33,521 nt of DNA from an uncultured Alistipes sp. (GCA_949283215.1 CASDSC010000165.1:1-33521), one strand, 5' to 3'; shown: positions 9,153 to 17,814, counted from the stretch's first letter. Numbers and translations: made by a program. The notes: generated by a model from the letters alone, not told the origin.

Positions 9153-10460
9153 CTATTTATTTTTTCGTAAATCTTTTACCCGAATTGCTTTGCCTTGAGA
9201 TTGCGGGAGAGCTCCTTTGTCGACCAGTCTTATTTTAGGAGTGAGGAGAATCTCATCTTTGAGTTGGCGAGTAATTTCGCGGGTCAATCCTTGTAATTGC
9301 GAATAGTCGTCCGTAAACAGGTCGCTCAGTTCGACTTCCACCAGGACTTCGTCGTTGTTGTTGATCGTATCGATTGTAATCAGGTAGTTTGCCCCCAACT
9401 CTTTGAATTGCATCAGAATTTTTTCGATCTGCATTGGGAAAATATTGACTCCCTTGACAATGAACATATCATCGCTTCTACCTTTGAGTCTGTCGATTCT
9501 TCGGTGAGTCCGACCGCAAGGGCATTCTCCGGGGAGGATACGCGTCAAGTCTCGGGTTCTGTAACGGATCAACGGCATTGCATCCCGATCCAGGGTTGTC
9601 AGGACCAGTTCTCCGACCTCGCCATCGGGAACCGGCTCCAAGGTTTCAGGATCGACGATCTCCATGATATAGCAATCCTCCCATAAGTGTAATCCGTTCT
9701 GCTCCTGGCATTCGAAGGCCACTCCGGGGCCGCTCATTTCGGACATACCGAAACTGTTGAAGGCTCTCACGCCGAGCGCATTCTCGATTTTACGCCGTTG
9801 CGCATCGGTATGTGGTTCAGCGCCGATCACCAGGGTGGTCAGTTTGGTATCGGTACGCGGATCGATATTCATCTCCCTCATCACTTCATACAGACGGAAG
9901 ACGTAGCTCGGAATGGCGTGTATGGCTGTGGTGCCGAAATCCCGGATGAATTTGATTTGCCGAATCGTATTTCCGGCGGCAGCAGGAACCGTCAGCGCAC
10001 CGAGTTTTTCCGCGCCGTATTGGAAGCCGAGTCCACCAGTAAACATACCGTAACCGGACGTATTTTGAAAAACATCACTGCTACGCAATCCGACCATATA
10101 CAGACATCGAGCCACTCGATTCGCCCATTGATCCAGATCGTGCTGCGAGTGACAGATCACCGTAGGGTTACCTGTTGTACCGCTGGAAGAGTGGAGTCTG
10201 ACCACCTGATCCATAGGAGCGGCCACCAATCCGAAAGGGTAATTATTTCTGAGATCGTCTTTGGTAGTGAATGGTAATTTCCGCAGATCGTCTAAGGTAT
10301 TGATTTTATCCGGCGTAATACCGGCCTCACCCAAACGGGTCTTATAGAATGGACTCTGAAGAGCGATCCGGATGGTTTCTTTCAGTCGTTTTATTTGGAG
10401 AGCCTCCAGATCGGCTCGTTTCATTGTTTCAATTTCAGGTTGATAGTATTGATTATTCAT
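9153..10460 (-). CDS. paaK: Phenylacetate-CoA ligase family enzyme
   Basis: Adenylate-forming ligase (435 aa) that converts an aryl acid such as phenylacetate, with ATP and CoA, to the CoA thioester plus AMP. The phosphate-binding loop SSSGTTGNPT is at about residue 91-100 and the SFGMSEMSGPG segment, corresponding to the A5 motif, is near residue 236. A conserved YRTRDLTR stretch precedes a small C-terminal domain containing GRSDDMFIVKGVNIFP. Length fits the PaaK family. A GTG at 10481 would add seven residues, but ATG at 10460 (MNNQYYQPEIETM) matches the usual family start and is chosen. In amino-acid-fermenting anaerobes such ligases usually pair with indolepyruvate oxidoreductase; that enzyme is not in this window. 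The true acyl substrate is uncertain. Confidence 0.9.
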   Translation of the reverse strand: MNNQYYQPEIETMKRADLEALQIKRLKETIRIALQSPFYKTRLGEAGITPDKINTLDDLRKLPFTTKDDLRNNYPFGLVAAPMDQVVRLHSSSGTTGNPTVICHSQHDLDQWANRVARCLYMVGLRSSDVFQNTSGYGMFTGGLGFQYGAEKLGALTVPAAAGNTIRQIKFIRDFGTTAIHAIPSYVFRLYEVMREMNIDPRTDTKLTTLVIGAEPHTDAQRRKIENALGVRAFNSFGMSEMSGPGVAFECQEQNGLHLWEDCYIMEIVDPETLEPVPDGEVGELVLTTLDRDAMPLIRYRTRDLTRILPGECPCGRTHRRIDRLKGRSDDMFIVKGVNIFPMQIEKILMQFKELGANYLITIDTINNNDEVLVEVELSDLFTDDYSQLQGLTREITRQLKDEILLTPKIRLVDKGALPQSQGKAIRVKDLRKNK

Positions 10461-10923
10461 GGTAGTAGAAACATTAAACACATATCCAGCGCATACAAAG
10501 TTGCTTTTTTAGCAACATTTTGTGACAGGCAGGAGTACAAAAACAGCCTCTCCCCTCTTTGGAAATGGAAAAGCGGAGTTAATTTGTACCCATCGTTAAG
10601 GAGAATATGACCACAATGCCTGTAACACGATTTTAAATTCTCAGTTGTTTGTGTGCCTTGCCTGGCGGATAGGCACAACAAATTTAAACTAAATTACGAA
10701 ATTATTGCTGAATATTCTCGCCGGATTACGACTACGACTACTTTTCCATGATTGCCCTTGCCATCAAATTGCGGATCAAGTGTTGGTTTAATCTTTAGTG
10801 ATTCGTAAGATAAATGAATGTCTTTAGTTGATTTATAATACAATTAGTTTTGTATGCACCGCTTATCATTGCCTTGCGACAATAACTCTCGCGTAAATAA
10901 TTTAAGTTCATGCCCCTACTTAT

Positions 10924-10941
10924 TAGTTAAATATTGAACTA
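10924..10941. promoter_or_regulatory. Probable MarR operator palindrome
   Basis: An 18-bp sequence, TAGTTAAATATTGAACTA, matches its reverse complement at 16 of 18 positions and overlaps the -33 element of the marR promoter. A second interlocking repeat, TTGAA-CTA-TTCAA, follows at 10934-10946. MarR proteins typically bind such AT-rich palindromes at their own promoter, so autorepression of the efflux operon is inferred. Confidence 0.6.
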
Positions 10942-10965
10942 TTCAACAAGTTTTTCTTATCTTTG
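10934..10965 (+). promoter_or_regulatory. marR promoter (Bacteroidota type)
   Basis: TTG at 10934-10936, a 21-base spacer, then TATCTTTG at 10958-10965, an exact fit to the TTG/TAnnTTTG pattern of the primary sigma factor in this phylum. Transcription should start near 10972, leaving only about 12 bases before the marR ATG. Confidence 0.75.
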
Positions 10966-10983
10966 CGCCCACATTTTGCAGCC

Positions 10984-11427
10984 ATGACATACGAAGGGCG
11001 TGATTTCAGGGAATTCCAATTACAAATAGTTCGTATACGCATTGCGTTTCGGCAATGCGTGCAACGGACATTGAGACGGCATGGTATCTCAATTACGTTC
11101 GAGATGCTTCAGGTTCTCAGTTGTTTGTGGCGCGAACAGGGAGCGACTCAGCAACGGTTGGCGGAACGCACCGCCAAAAGCAAGGCCAGTTTGAGCAGTT
11201 TGATGAATAATCTGGAAAAGCGAGGCTATATCGAACGGCGTGAAGAGCCTTTGGACCGCCGGAACAAACGCGTCTACCTGACAGCTGAAGGCGAACGGTT
11301 CTGGCAACAGATTTGGCCCGTGCTCAGCGAGTTGTATGCTGACCTTGAGCGGCGCTTCGGGAAATCATTTTTACAACAGATGGCGACTGATTTAACACGA
11401 ATCCAGGATGCATTGGATGAGATATAA
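10984..11427 (+). CDS. MarR-family transcriptional regulator
   Basis: Winged helix-turn-helix regulator of 147 residues. The DNA-binding region is GATQQRLAERTAKSKASLSS followed by MNNLEKRGYIERREEPLDRRNKRVYLT. This gives the recognition helix and a wing with the family's Asp-Arg-Arg-x-x-Arg signature. Helices at both ends provide the dimer interface. An upstream TTG at 10963 is in frame but lies inside the -7 promoter box, so ATG at 10984 is the start. The gene overlaps the next one (TolC) by 11-20 bases and heads a marR-tolC-emrA-MFS operon. By family precedent it represses the operon until a toxic ligand binds. A palindrome sits on its promoter. The ligand is unknown. Confidence 0.9.
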   Translation: MTYEGRDFREFQLQIVRIRIAFRQCVQRTLRRHGISITFEMLQVLSCLWREQGATQQRLAERTAKSKASLSSLMNNLEKRGYIERREEPLDRRNKRVYLTAEGERFWQQIWPVLSELYADLERRFGKSFLQQMATDLTRIQDALDEI

Positions 11428-12724
11428 GATATTGCTAGTAACATTATTGGGGCTTTTGTTTGCGTCCACCTCCCAGGCTCAAAGCGATACGTTGTTTTTG
11501 ACGGTCGATCGACTTTTCGAATGGGGATTACAGCAGAGTTTGCAATTGCAGGCCGACGCTCTGCACGAAACAGTTACCCAAGAACGTGCCAAAGATGCGC
11601 GAGCCCAACAGTGGCCGGACCTCGATGTAGGGCTTCGAGGCGGATTTGTCGGGCAACCGGTTGTTTTTCGGCGAGGTCTGAGCGATGCCTATAGACCCGA
11701 CGCCCCCGATTGGTCCCAGAACTATGCCCTTGACTTTTCCCAACCGATATACCAGGGCGGGAAATTGCGATACGTCGTCCGAAAGGCCGACCTCGAGCAT
11801 ACGCTGAGTACGATGCAAACCGCCACCGACAAAGCTGACCTCAAATTGACCCTGCTGGACGAATACATGCAGTTGTTCAGCCTGTACCGGCAACAGCAGG
11901 TGCTCACCCGCAATATCGAGGAATCGCAACGTCGTCTCCAGGATATACGCCGTATGAAAGAGGAGGGCCTTATCACGACCAACGACGTGCTGCGGAGCGA
12001 GATGCAGCTGACCGACGACGAGCTCTCGTTGCAGGAGGCGGAAAACGGCATTGTTCTGGCGTCGCAACGATTGGATATACGTTTGGGGCTGAACGAGACA
12101 CTGCTTATCCGGCCCGATACGACGCTACTCTATTTGCCTGTCACACTGGCACCTTACGAACAATATGTCGAGGAGGCCTATCGGGACGACCCATTCATGC
12201 GGCAGCTACGCATGCAAACCGATTTGGCAATCAATGATGTCTCGTTGGCCCGTTCAACCATGCGTCCCAATATCTCCTTGTATGCATCGAATACATTGGC
12301 CCGCCCCATATCGCGGACTCTCGAAGATATGTACAACAACAACTGGAATGTAGGGGTTTCGCTTTCTATGCCGTTATTTTCATTTTATAAAAGCCACCAC
12401 AAAGTGAAAACGAGCCAGTTGGCGGTCACCTTGAGCCAAAACACTGAGGAGCAGGAGAAGCAACGTATTCGGTTACGTGTTCGGACGGCCTATCTGCGGC
12501 ATCAGGAGGCCCGCCATCAGGTCGAAGCCTTGCAACTGTCGGCCCAACAGGCGCAGGAGAACTATCGCATCATGCAAAACCGCTATATGAATCAAGTGGC
12601 CATACTGACCGATCTGCTGGACGCGAATGCGGTCCGGCTGGAGGTGGAATTGCAACTGACAGCGGCGCGCACGCGGGTGATCTATACCTATTATGAATTA
12701 CTCAGGGCCTGCGGGCGCCTATAA
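11408..12724 (+). CDS. TolC-family outer membrane efflux protein
   Basis: Outer membrane channel partner of the downstream EmrA/MFS pump, 438 aa. A signal peptide is clear (RYKILLVTLLGLLFASTSQA, cleavage after AQA near residue 24). The mature part shows two repeats of long alpha-helices with high Gln/Ala/Arg content, e.g. residues 150-230 and 340-425. The membrane strands include YALDFSQPIYQGGKL and VGVSLSMPLFSF, the usual TolC beta-strand pieces. Two starts are possible: ATG at 11408 or ATG at 11417 (MRYK); both lie within the end of marR, which indicates translational coupling. Length is normal for the family. Confidence 0.9.
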   Translation: MHWMRYKILLVTLLGLLFASTSQAQSDTLFLTVDRLFEWGLQQSLQLQADALHETVTQERAKDARAQQWPDLDVGLRGGFVGQPVVFRRGLSDAYRPDAPDWSQNYALDFSQPIYQGGKLRYVVRKADLEHTLSTMQTATDKADLKLTLLDEYMQLFSLYRQQQVLTRNIEESQRRLQDIRRMKEEGLITTNDVLRSEMQLTDDELSLQEAENGIVLASQRLDIRLGLNETLLIRPDTTLLYLPVTLAPYEQYVEEAYRDDPFMRQLRMQTDLAINDVSLARSTMRPNISLYASNTLARPISRTLEDMYNNNWNVGVSLSMPLFSFYKSHHKVKTSQLAVTLSQNTEEQEKQRIRLRVRTAYLRHQEARHQVEALQLSAQQAQENYRIMQNRYMNQVAILTDLLDANAVRLEVELQLTAARTRVIYTYYELLRACGRL

Positions 12725-12733
12725 ATAAACGAG

Positions 12734-12740
12734 AAGGAGG
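12734..12740 (+). promoter_or_regulatory. Strong Shine-Dalgarno site before the EmrA-type gene
   Basis: AAGGAGG lies 5 bases before the ATG at 12746. Canonical SD sites are uncommon in Bacteroidota, and no other gene in this window has one this good, so it fixes the start. Confidence 0.7.
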
Positions 12741-12745
12741 GAGTT

Positions 12746-13813
12746 ATGGGAGATTGGCATTCAAAGCGGCGGAGTTTACGGAAGTATCGTCTCCGGAATA
12801 TTATTTTGAATACGGTGTGCATCCTGTTGGCCGGATCCGGACTGTGGATTACGGCCCATTATTTCTGGCGTCATATCCGTTACGTTGTGACGAACGACGC
12901 CTCAGTGGATCAGTATGTCATTCCCTTGAATATCCGGGTTGCGGGCTATATTCGGGAAGTACGTTTTACCGAGCACCAATTCGTACATCAGGGCGACACG
13001 TTGCTCATTCTGGACGATCGAGAGTACCGTATCCAGGTCAAAGAGGCGGAAGCATCTTTGTTGGATGCGCACGGTACGCAAGATGTGATACATTCGGGGA
13101 TCCAGACATCACAGAACAATGTGGCGGTTCAGGATGCGAATATAGCCGAAGCGAAAGCGAAATTGTGGCAGGCGGAACAGGACTACCATCGGTTCGAACG
13201 TCTGTATCGTGAGGAGTCGGTGTCCGGACAACAATATGAACAATCCAAAGCGGCCTATGAAGCGGCGGAGGCTCGATATCAGGCGTTGGTCGGACAAAAA
13301 AAGGCGGCGCTTTCGCAATATACCGAGGCCAATAAGCGCACGGTCAGTGCACAAGCCAATATTCTGCGCAAAGAAGCCGATCTGGACATGGCCCGTCTGA
13401 ACCTTTCCTACACGGTCCTGACAGCTCCTTACGACGGATATATCGGACGCCGCACCCTCGAACCCGGACAATTCGTCCAGGCGGGCCAAACCATCTCCTA
13501 CATGGTCCGCAACCAGGACAAGTACATTACCGCGAATTATAAAGAGACACAGATCGCACATATCTTTATTGGTCAGGAAGTGATCATCAAGGTAGATGCT
13601 TATCCTGATCGTCGTTTTCGGGGGCGAGTGACGGCCATATCGGAAGCGACGGGGTCAAAATATTCGCTGGTACCGACCGACAATGCGTCCGGCAATTTTG
13701 TAAAGGTACAGCAACGCATTCCGGTTCGTATAGACCTGGATAACATATCCGAAGAGGATATGACCCTATTGCGTGCCGGCATGATGGTCGAAACAGAAGC
13801 GTTGCGTCGATGA
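12746..13813 (+). CDS. EmrA/HlyD-family secretion adaptor
   Basis: Membrane-fusion protein of 355 residues linking an MFS pump to TolC. It has a basic cytoplasmic start, one transmembrane helix (about residues 19-42) and then a lipoyl half (IRVAGYIREVRFTEHQFVHQ). A long alpha-helical hairpin spans about 88-220 and is rich in Ala, Glu and Gln. The second lipoyl half (LTAPYDGYIGRRTLEPGQ) and a beta-barrel with NYKETQIAHIFIGQEV follow, as in EmrA. It starts 21 bases after the TolC stop with a strong SD site, and its stop overlaps the start of the MFS gene (ATGA at 13810). No lipobox, in contrast to the adaptor at 589-1668. Confidence 0.92.
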   Translation: MGDWHSKRRSLRKYRLRNIILNTVCILLAGSGLWITAHYFWRHIRYVVTNDASVDQYVIPLNIRVAGYIREVRFTEHQFVHQGDTLLILDDREYRIQVKEAEASLLDAHGTQDVIHSGIQTSQNNVAVQDANIAEAKAKLWQAEQDYHRFERLYREESVSGQQYEQSKAAYEAAEARYQALVGQKKAALSQYTEANKRTVSAQANILRKEADLDMARLNLSYTVLTAPYDGYIGRRTLEPGQFVQAGQTISYMVRNQDKYITANYKETQIAHIFIGQEVIIKVDAYPDRRFRGRVTAISEATGSKYSLVPTDNASGNFVKVQQRIPVRIDLDNISEEDMTLLRAGMMVETEALRR

Positions 13814-15414
13814 TCTCGGCCGCTGAACTTGAATTGCCAGTCCGCCGGTGGGTGCCGGATTGGTTGGCCACGGTCAGTTTGGTGCTGATTATGCTGCCTG
13901 TCACGATGCTTAATGGTTCCTATACTGGCAGCATGCTGGAGGTGTCGAACACCTTAGGAACCAATACGGAGGATATCACGATGGGTTATTATGCGGCCTC
14001 GGTCGGGATGGCTATCGCCTACCCGATCGTTCCCAAAATATTGGGTGCATTTTCTTCCAAGGCATTGCTGATAATCGACTTGAGTTTACAGCTGTTATTA
14101 AGCTGGCTCTGTGCGCGTTCTCAACATGCGGACACACTGATTGTGTGCAGTTTTTTCATTGGTTTTCTCAAAGGTTTTCTGATGCTGTGGTGTATCCGGC
14201 GCATTAAGAAGATCTTCAGTCTTCAAGATGTCCGCAGTGAGTTTTATGCCTACTTTTATCCCCTGGTGTTTGGACTGGGTCAGCTATCCATGATTATCAC
14301 GGCCGAATTGGCCTATCACTACGACTGGAAATACATGTACTATTTCATGATGCTTCTACTGCTCGTAGCCTTGTTGATCGTCTCGGTATGTTATCGCCAC
14401 GACCGACCTATTCGCGCCCTATCAATCCACGAGTTGCATATCCGTGAAATGTTTATTATTTCGACCGGATTGTTGATGCTGATGTACTTGCTCAATTACG
14501 GCAAGGTACTGGATTGGATGTCCTCACCCCGCATATGTTTCTATATCGTGTTGGCCCCTGCATTGATCGCCTTTTTCATTTGGACGCAACACCATACCCG
14601 CACTCCTTATGTCAATTTGGCGCCACTCTATCAGCCCAAGGCGATCGTAGGTTATCTCTACATGATGATCGTCATGTTCTTTAGCACCTCGACCACCTTG
14701 TTGACCAACTATATGACTTCTATTCTGAAAGTCGACGCCACACATACGTATACCCTATACATTTATTTGTTGCCGGGGTACATCCTGGGGGCTTTCATCT
14801 GTTTTTGGTGGTTTCGCTGGCAACGCTGGCGGTTTCGCTTTCTCATTGCTGGGGGCATGGCCTGCTTTGCTCTTTTTTTCGGGATGCTCTATTTTGGGAT
14901 CTCCCCTGACAGTACGTATGAAAGTCTTTTTTTCCCGATTTTCATACGGGGTGTCGGCATGTTGACGCTGATCATTGCATTTGCCTTGTTTGCAGTGGAA
15001 GAGCTGAATCCCAAATATCTTATATACAATGCTTTTTTTCTTATTGCGACGCGGTCAGCATTAGCGCCTATCATGGCGACATCATTTTATAGCAACCTGC
15101 TGTATCGGCTTCAGCAAAAATATTTCCATACGTTGTCGGGACATTTTTCGGAGGTCGATCCATTAGCCGCCGAGCAATATAGTTCCACACTGAGTCATTC
15201 GATGATCCAAGGCCATGGATACGCAGAGGCGACCCAAATGGCGACTCAAAATCTATATACGACACTACAACAACAAAGTCTTTTGCTGGCGCTCAAAGAG
15301 ATTCTCGGGTGGTTGTTTGTGGTGTCGTGTGTGATAGCGATCATTTCCCGTTTCATTCCATTTCACAAGACCATTCGGGTCAAATACACCAAAGCAGGCG
15401 ACGATATGGTATGA
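13810..15414 (+). CDS. MFS efflux transporter, DHA2-like (about 14 TM)
   Basis: Integral membrane pump of 534 aa whose hydrophobic pattern suggests about 14 helices (for example near residues 20-40, 55-80, 85-105, 115-135, 150-170, 175-195, 215-235). It is larger than 12-helix MFS proteins and matches the EmrB/DHA2 group in size and in its pairing with an EmrA adaptor. The usual motif A is poorly preserved, which is common for Bacteroidota members of this group. Its ATG overlaps the adaptor's stop, so the two are translationally coupled. With MarR and TolC it forms a complete regulated tripartite exporter across both membranes. Substrate is unknown. Confidence 0.88.
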   Translation: MISAAELELPVRRWVPDWLATVSLVLIMLPVTMLNGSYTGSMLEVSNTLGTNTEDITMGYYAASVGMAIAYPIVPKILGAFSSKALLIIDLSLQLLLSWLCARSQHADTLIVCSFFIGFLKGFLMLWCIRRIKKIFSLQDVRSEFYAYFYPLVFGLGQLSMIITAELAYHYDWKYMYYFMMLLLLVALLIVSVCYRHDRPIRALSIHELHIREMFIISTGLLMLMYLLNYGKVLDWMSSPRICFYIVLAPALIAFFIWTQHHTRTPYVNLAPLYQPKAIVGYLYMMIVMFFSTSTTLLTNYMTSILKVDATHTYTLYIYLLPGYILGAFICFWWFRWQRWRFRFLIAGGMACFALFFGMLYFGISPDSTYESLFFPIFIRGVGMLTLIIAFALFAVEELNPKYLIYNAFFLIATRSALAPIMATSFYSNLLYRLQQKYFHTLSGHFSEVDPLAAEQYSSTLSHSMIQGHGYAEATQMATQNLYTTLQQQSLLLALKEILGWLFVVSCVIAIISRFIPFHKTIRVKYTKAGDDMV

Positions 15415-15455
15415 TGCAAGGGTATCCCTGATTACACAAGATTATATATAATAAA

Positions 15456-15502
15456 ATTCCCCTGTTACAACGGCTACGCAAGCTCGTATGTAACAGGGGA
15501 AT
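15456..15502 (-). terminator. Terminator between convergent MFS and lipoprotein genes
   Basis: A perfect 14-bp stem (15456-15469 with 15489-15502) with a 19-base loop, 42 bases after the MFS stop and 17 bases beyond the lipoprotein stop. On the - strand the stem is followed by TTTATTATATATAA, a good T-rich tail. It probably serves both converging transcripts. Confidence 0.75.
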
Positions 15503-15518
15503 ATGTTGGGTTCTCGTG

Positions 15519-17750
15519 CTATTCGATACCAATGATCATTGCACATTCACGTTCGAGAGGCACGTCGAAAACGAGTTGCTGTCCCATTCGGCTATACTGC
15601 ATCTCCACCGGATCTTTCCCTGGATATACGACCTGACAAACACCCTTGCCATTCGGAGCGACCCATTCGGGTACCCGTACCCGGACTTGGGGCTGATTAC
15701 CGTAGACGATCGGAATCACATAACCTTGCGGCGTATCGAAGATATTTGCTTTGGCCGCGCCATCATCTACCGATACCGCATGAGGTTCCAGCACCCAACG
15801 GCGTTCTTTCATCCGGTTGAACAACTTGCCGTAATCCATAAACAGCGTCACCACACCTGGATCATCCGGCTGAATTGAATGGTCATTCCCGGGGAACGGG
15901 GCCATCGGGAATACCCCCATATAGAGGTATCGTTGCAGGAAATAGTCCATCCCGCTGCTACGTACCTGTTGTGATGACTCGATCCAACCCATGGCAGGTT
16001 TTTCTACCGTCATGAAGCCAGTCGTATTGAGAGCCGGTCCCGAATTGCCGAACTCGCAGAAGATACCGTCCGCCTGTTCCAGTTGATCGATACGTTTTGT
16101 GAGGTTGTTGACCAGTATGGACTTGCCGGCCTCATGGAAGATCGGGCCGATTTTGCTCATGGTCTCTTTCCACGAAGAATTGAGGAAACGTGCAGGTGCA
16201 CCTGCATACCACGATACTCCGTCATCGGCTTTTTCATTATAAAGTTGCGTCCAGTCGAGCCGGTCGATGCAGATGCCGGAAGCATTGGTCAGATACTCGA
16301 TATGCCTCTTGGCCTGTTCGATGAGATGGGCTTGATAGGTAGGATCACCCGGATCGACACAGAAACAGCGGATCCACGACCAGTACGGCACCCCGATCGG
16401 GTCCTGTTGTTCGCCTGGGGCCATATTTCGTTCGGCTTTCGAGACAACGGCCGAAGCAAACCGGTGATACACCATATCATTGGCATTCCGCCACATCTGG
16501 GCTTCGTCCTGAATGGTCTGTGCAGGCCGAGGATACACCAAGTGATTGCCAAACTCCGTGATGTTAAAATAACTCATCACATGGAATCCGTCTTGTTTCA
16601 TCCGTCCGGCATATTCGTTCATTCTTTTGGCCGAGGTCGGTTGGCCGGAGAGGTCAATCCACTCTTCGTCGTAAGCTACCGGCGGAATAAACATACCCAT
16701 ATACGGGAAATCGAAGCTCGCCTGCCAATTGGTTGTAAAAGCCATTTCATTGAGGCTGTCGATATCGTAATCGTAGAATTCACGGGCATAGGCACAGGTT
16801 CCTCCCAATTTGTGCACATCGGGATTGATCGGTTCAAAATATTTCCGGTCACGTTCGCTGACCCAGGCCATGGCCGAGCGCCAGTCAGCCTCATGACCTA
16901 CCAGGTCGAGAGTGAGTTTCAACGGGCGGTCAGCTCTCAAACGGTTGAAAAGGCGTTCGAATCGCAATTCACCCTCAGCGGATACATATAGATCGAGGTC
17001 ATTGATCACGTCATCGGGAGATAGAGCGATGGAGAGTGCTGCATCCTTTTCAGGTACGAGCACCGTCACCATCGGGATGGCAAATATGTCGCTCTGATAA
17101 GGGATAAACCACCCCATTTTTTTCGAATCGGGGCGTACATACGGAGCGCCGAAAGAATAACGCACATTGGAGAAAGGCATACCCACCAGTGGATCGAGCC
17201 ATTCATAACGCGGATCGGGAGTGATCGCCTCCCGCGCAGTACTTTGTTTCAGTTGGTCGAAATAGGCTCGTGCAGCGGGTGTGGCTGAGGCCGAATCGAG
17301 TTGGGGATTACCCCACGCGGTCCAGAACAATACGCTGTCGCGTTCCACCGGATAACGGAACATGCTGACCAACTCACTTCCCCAGTCACCACCGGTGGCC
17401 GTAATTTCAATTTCCATACGAATGCCCTCTCCATGCGGGAAATAACGTTCAACCACACGGGCCCCCCGTTCGAGCGAGTCACATTTCACCTCACGGACGA
17501 ATTCATAACCACCCTCCTTGAGCGCTTCGACCGATACTTTCCCACTTTCCGTTGTTCGGGCGATTGCGAAGTCTCCGGTCACCTCTCTAGCCACTTTCTT
17601 CTTTCCGAATCTCATTTTGGTAATTTCGCCCTGTTGCGAAAGAGTTAGGTCCACGGTTGGACTTTTAACCTTCAGGGAGTCGGAACACCCGCCTAGTGCC
17701 AGCATGGTCACAGGTAAGATCCAATAGCACCATTTGTTTTTCATTTTCAT
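15519..17750 (-). CDS. Secreted lipoprotein, probable TIM-barrel glycoside hydrolase of unassigned family
   Basis: A 743-residue exported protein. Residues 1-22 are a lipoprotein signal ending LGGC (Cys22). Residues about 30-290 look like an all-beta N-terminal domain, as found before the barrel in many alpha-glycosidases. From about 300 to 640 the sequence has barrel features: DGFHVMSYFNITEFG, the strand GICIDRLDW (Asp496, Asp499) and the strand DGIFCEFGN (Glu566). These acids are my candidates for catalysis. A C-terminal beta domain (about 650-743) follows. I do not recognise the exact family; the layout recalls clan GH-D/GH31-like enzymes. It stands alone, with no SusC/SusD pair nearby. 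It has its own terminator and a candidate promoter at 17815-17845. Confidence 0.65.
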   Translation of the reverse strand: MKMKNKWCYWILPVTMLALGGCSDSLKVKSPTVDLTLSQQGEITKMRFGKKKVAREVTGDFAIARTTESGKVSVEALKEGGYEFVREVKCDSLERGARVVERYFPHGEGIRMEIEITATGGDWGSELVSMFRYPVERDSVLFWTAWGNPQLDSASATPAARAYFDQLKQSTAREAITPDPRYEWLDPLVGMPFSNVRYSFGAPYVRPDSKKMGWFIPYQSDIFAIPMVTVLVPEKDAALSIALSPDDVINDLDLYVSAEGELRFERLFNRLRADRPLKLTLDLVGHEADWRSAMAWVSERDRKYFEPINPDVHKLGGTCAYAREFYDYDIDSLNEMAFTTNWQASFDFPYMGMFIPPVAYDEEWIDLSGQPTSAKRMNEYAGRMKQDGFHVMSYFNITEFGNHLVYPRPAQTIQDEAQMWRNANDMVYHRFASAVVSKAERNMAPGEQQDPIGVPYWSWIRCFCVDPGDPTYQAHLIEQAKRHIEYLTNASGICIDRLDWTQLYNEKADDGVSWYAGAPARFLNSSWKETMSKIGPIFHEAGKSILVNNLTKRIDQLEQADGIFCEFGNSGPALNTTGFMTVEKPAMGWIESSQQVRSSGMDYFLQRYLYMGVFPMAPFPGNDHSIQPDDPGVVTLFMDYGKLFNRMKERRWVLEPHAVSVDDGAAKANIFDTPQGYVIPIVYGNQPQVRVRVPEWVAPNGKGVCQVVYPGKDPVEMQYSRMGQQLVFDVPLERECAMIIGIE

Positions 17751-17814
17751 TTCGGATTAGTTTAACCATGTGATGCCCGTATCCCAGATGAAGAGGTTCT
17801 ACGCGGGCGTTCTT

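Larger units (their letters stand above)
10461..10983. other. Divergent intergenic region between paaK and marR
   Basis: About 520 bases with no supported gene. Seen here are a small GTTGCT/AGCAAC inverted repeat at 10500-10516 just before paaK and a TGTGCCT/AGGCACA repeat near 10652-10677. An ATACAA/TTGTAT inverted repeat (10838-10855) overlaps a TAGTTTTG box, and the marR promoter/operator lies at 10924-10965. Much of it is AT-rich, unlike the flanking genes. Confidence 0.6.

Noticed and set aside
10457-10681. A 74-codon frame on the - strand upstream of paaK
   Set aside because: It overlaps the paaK start, begins inside an inverted repeat, and shows no domain.
10963-10983. TTG start giving MarR seven extra residues
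   Set aside because: The TTG lies within the TATCTTTG promoter box and would precede the predicted transcription start.
16083-16991. A 302-codon open frame on the + strand inside the glycosidase-like gene
   Set aside because: It is antisense to a gene with a clear signal peptide and lipobox, and its product has no recognisable features.
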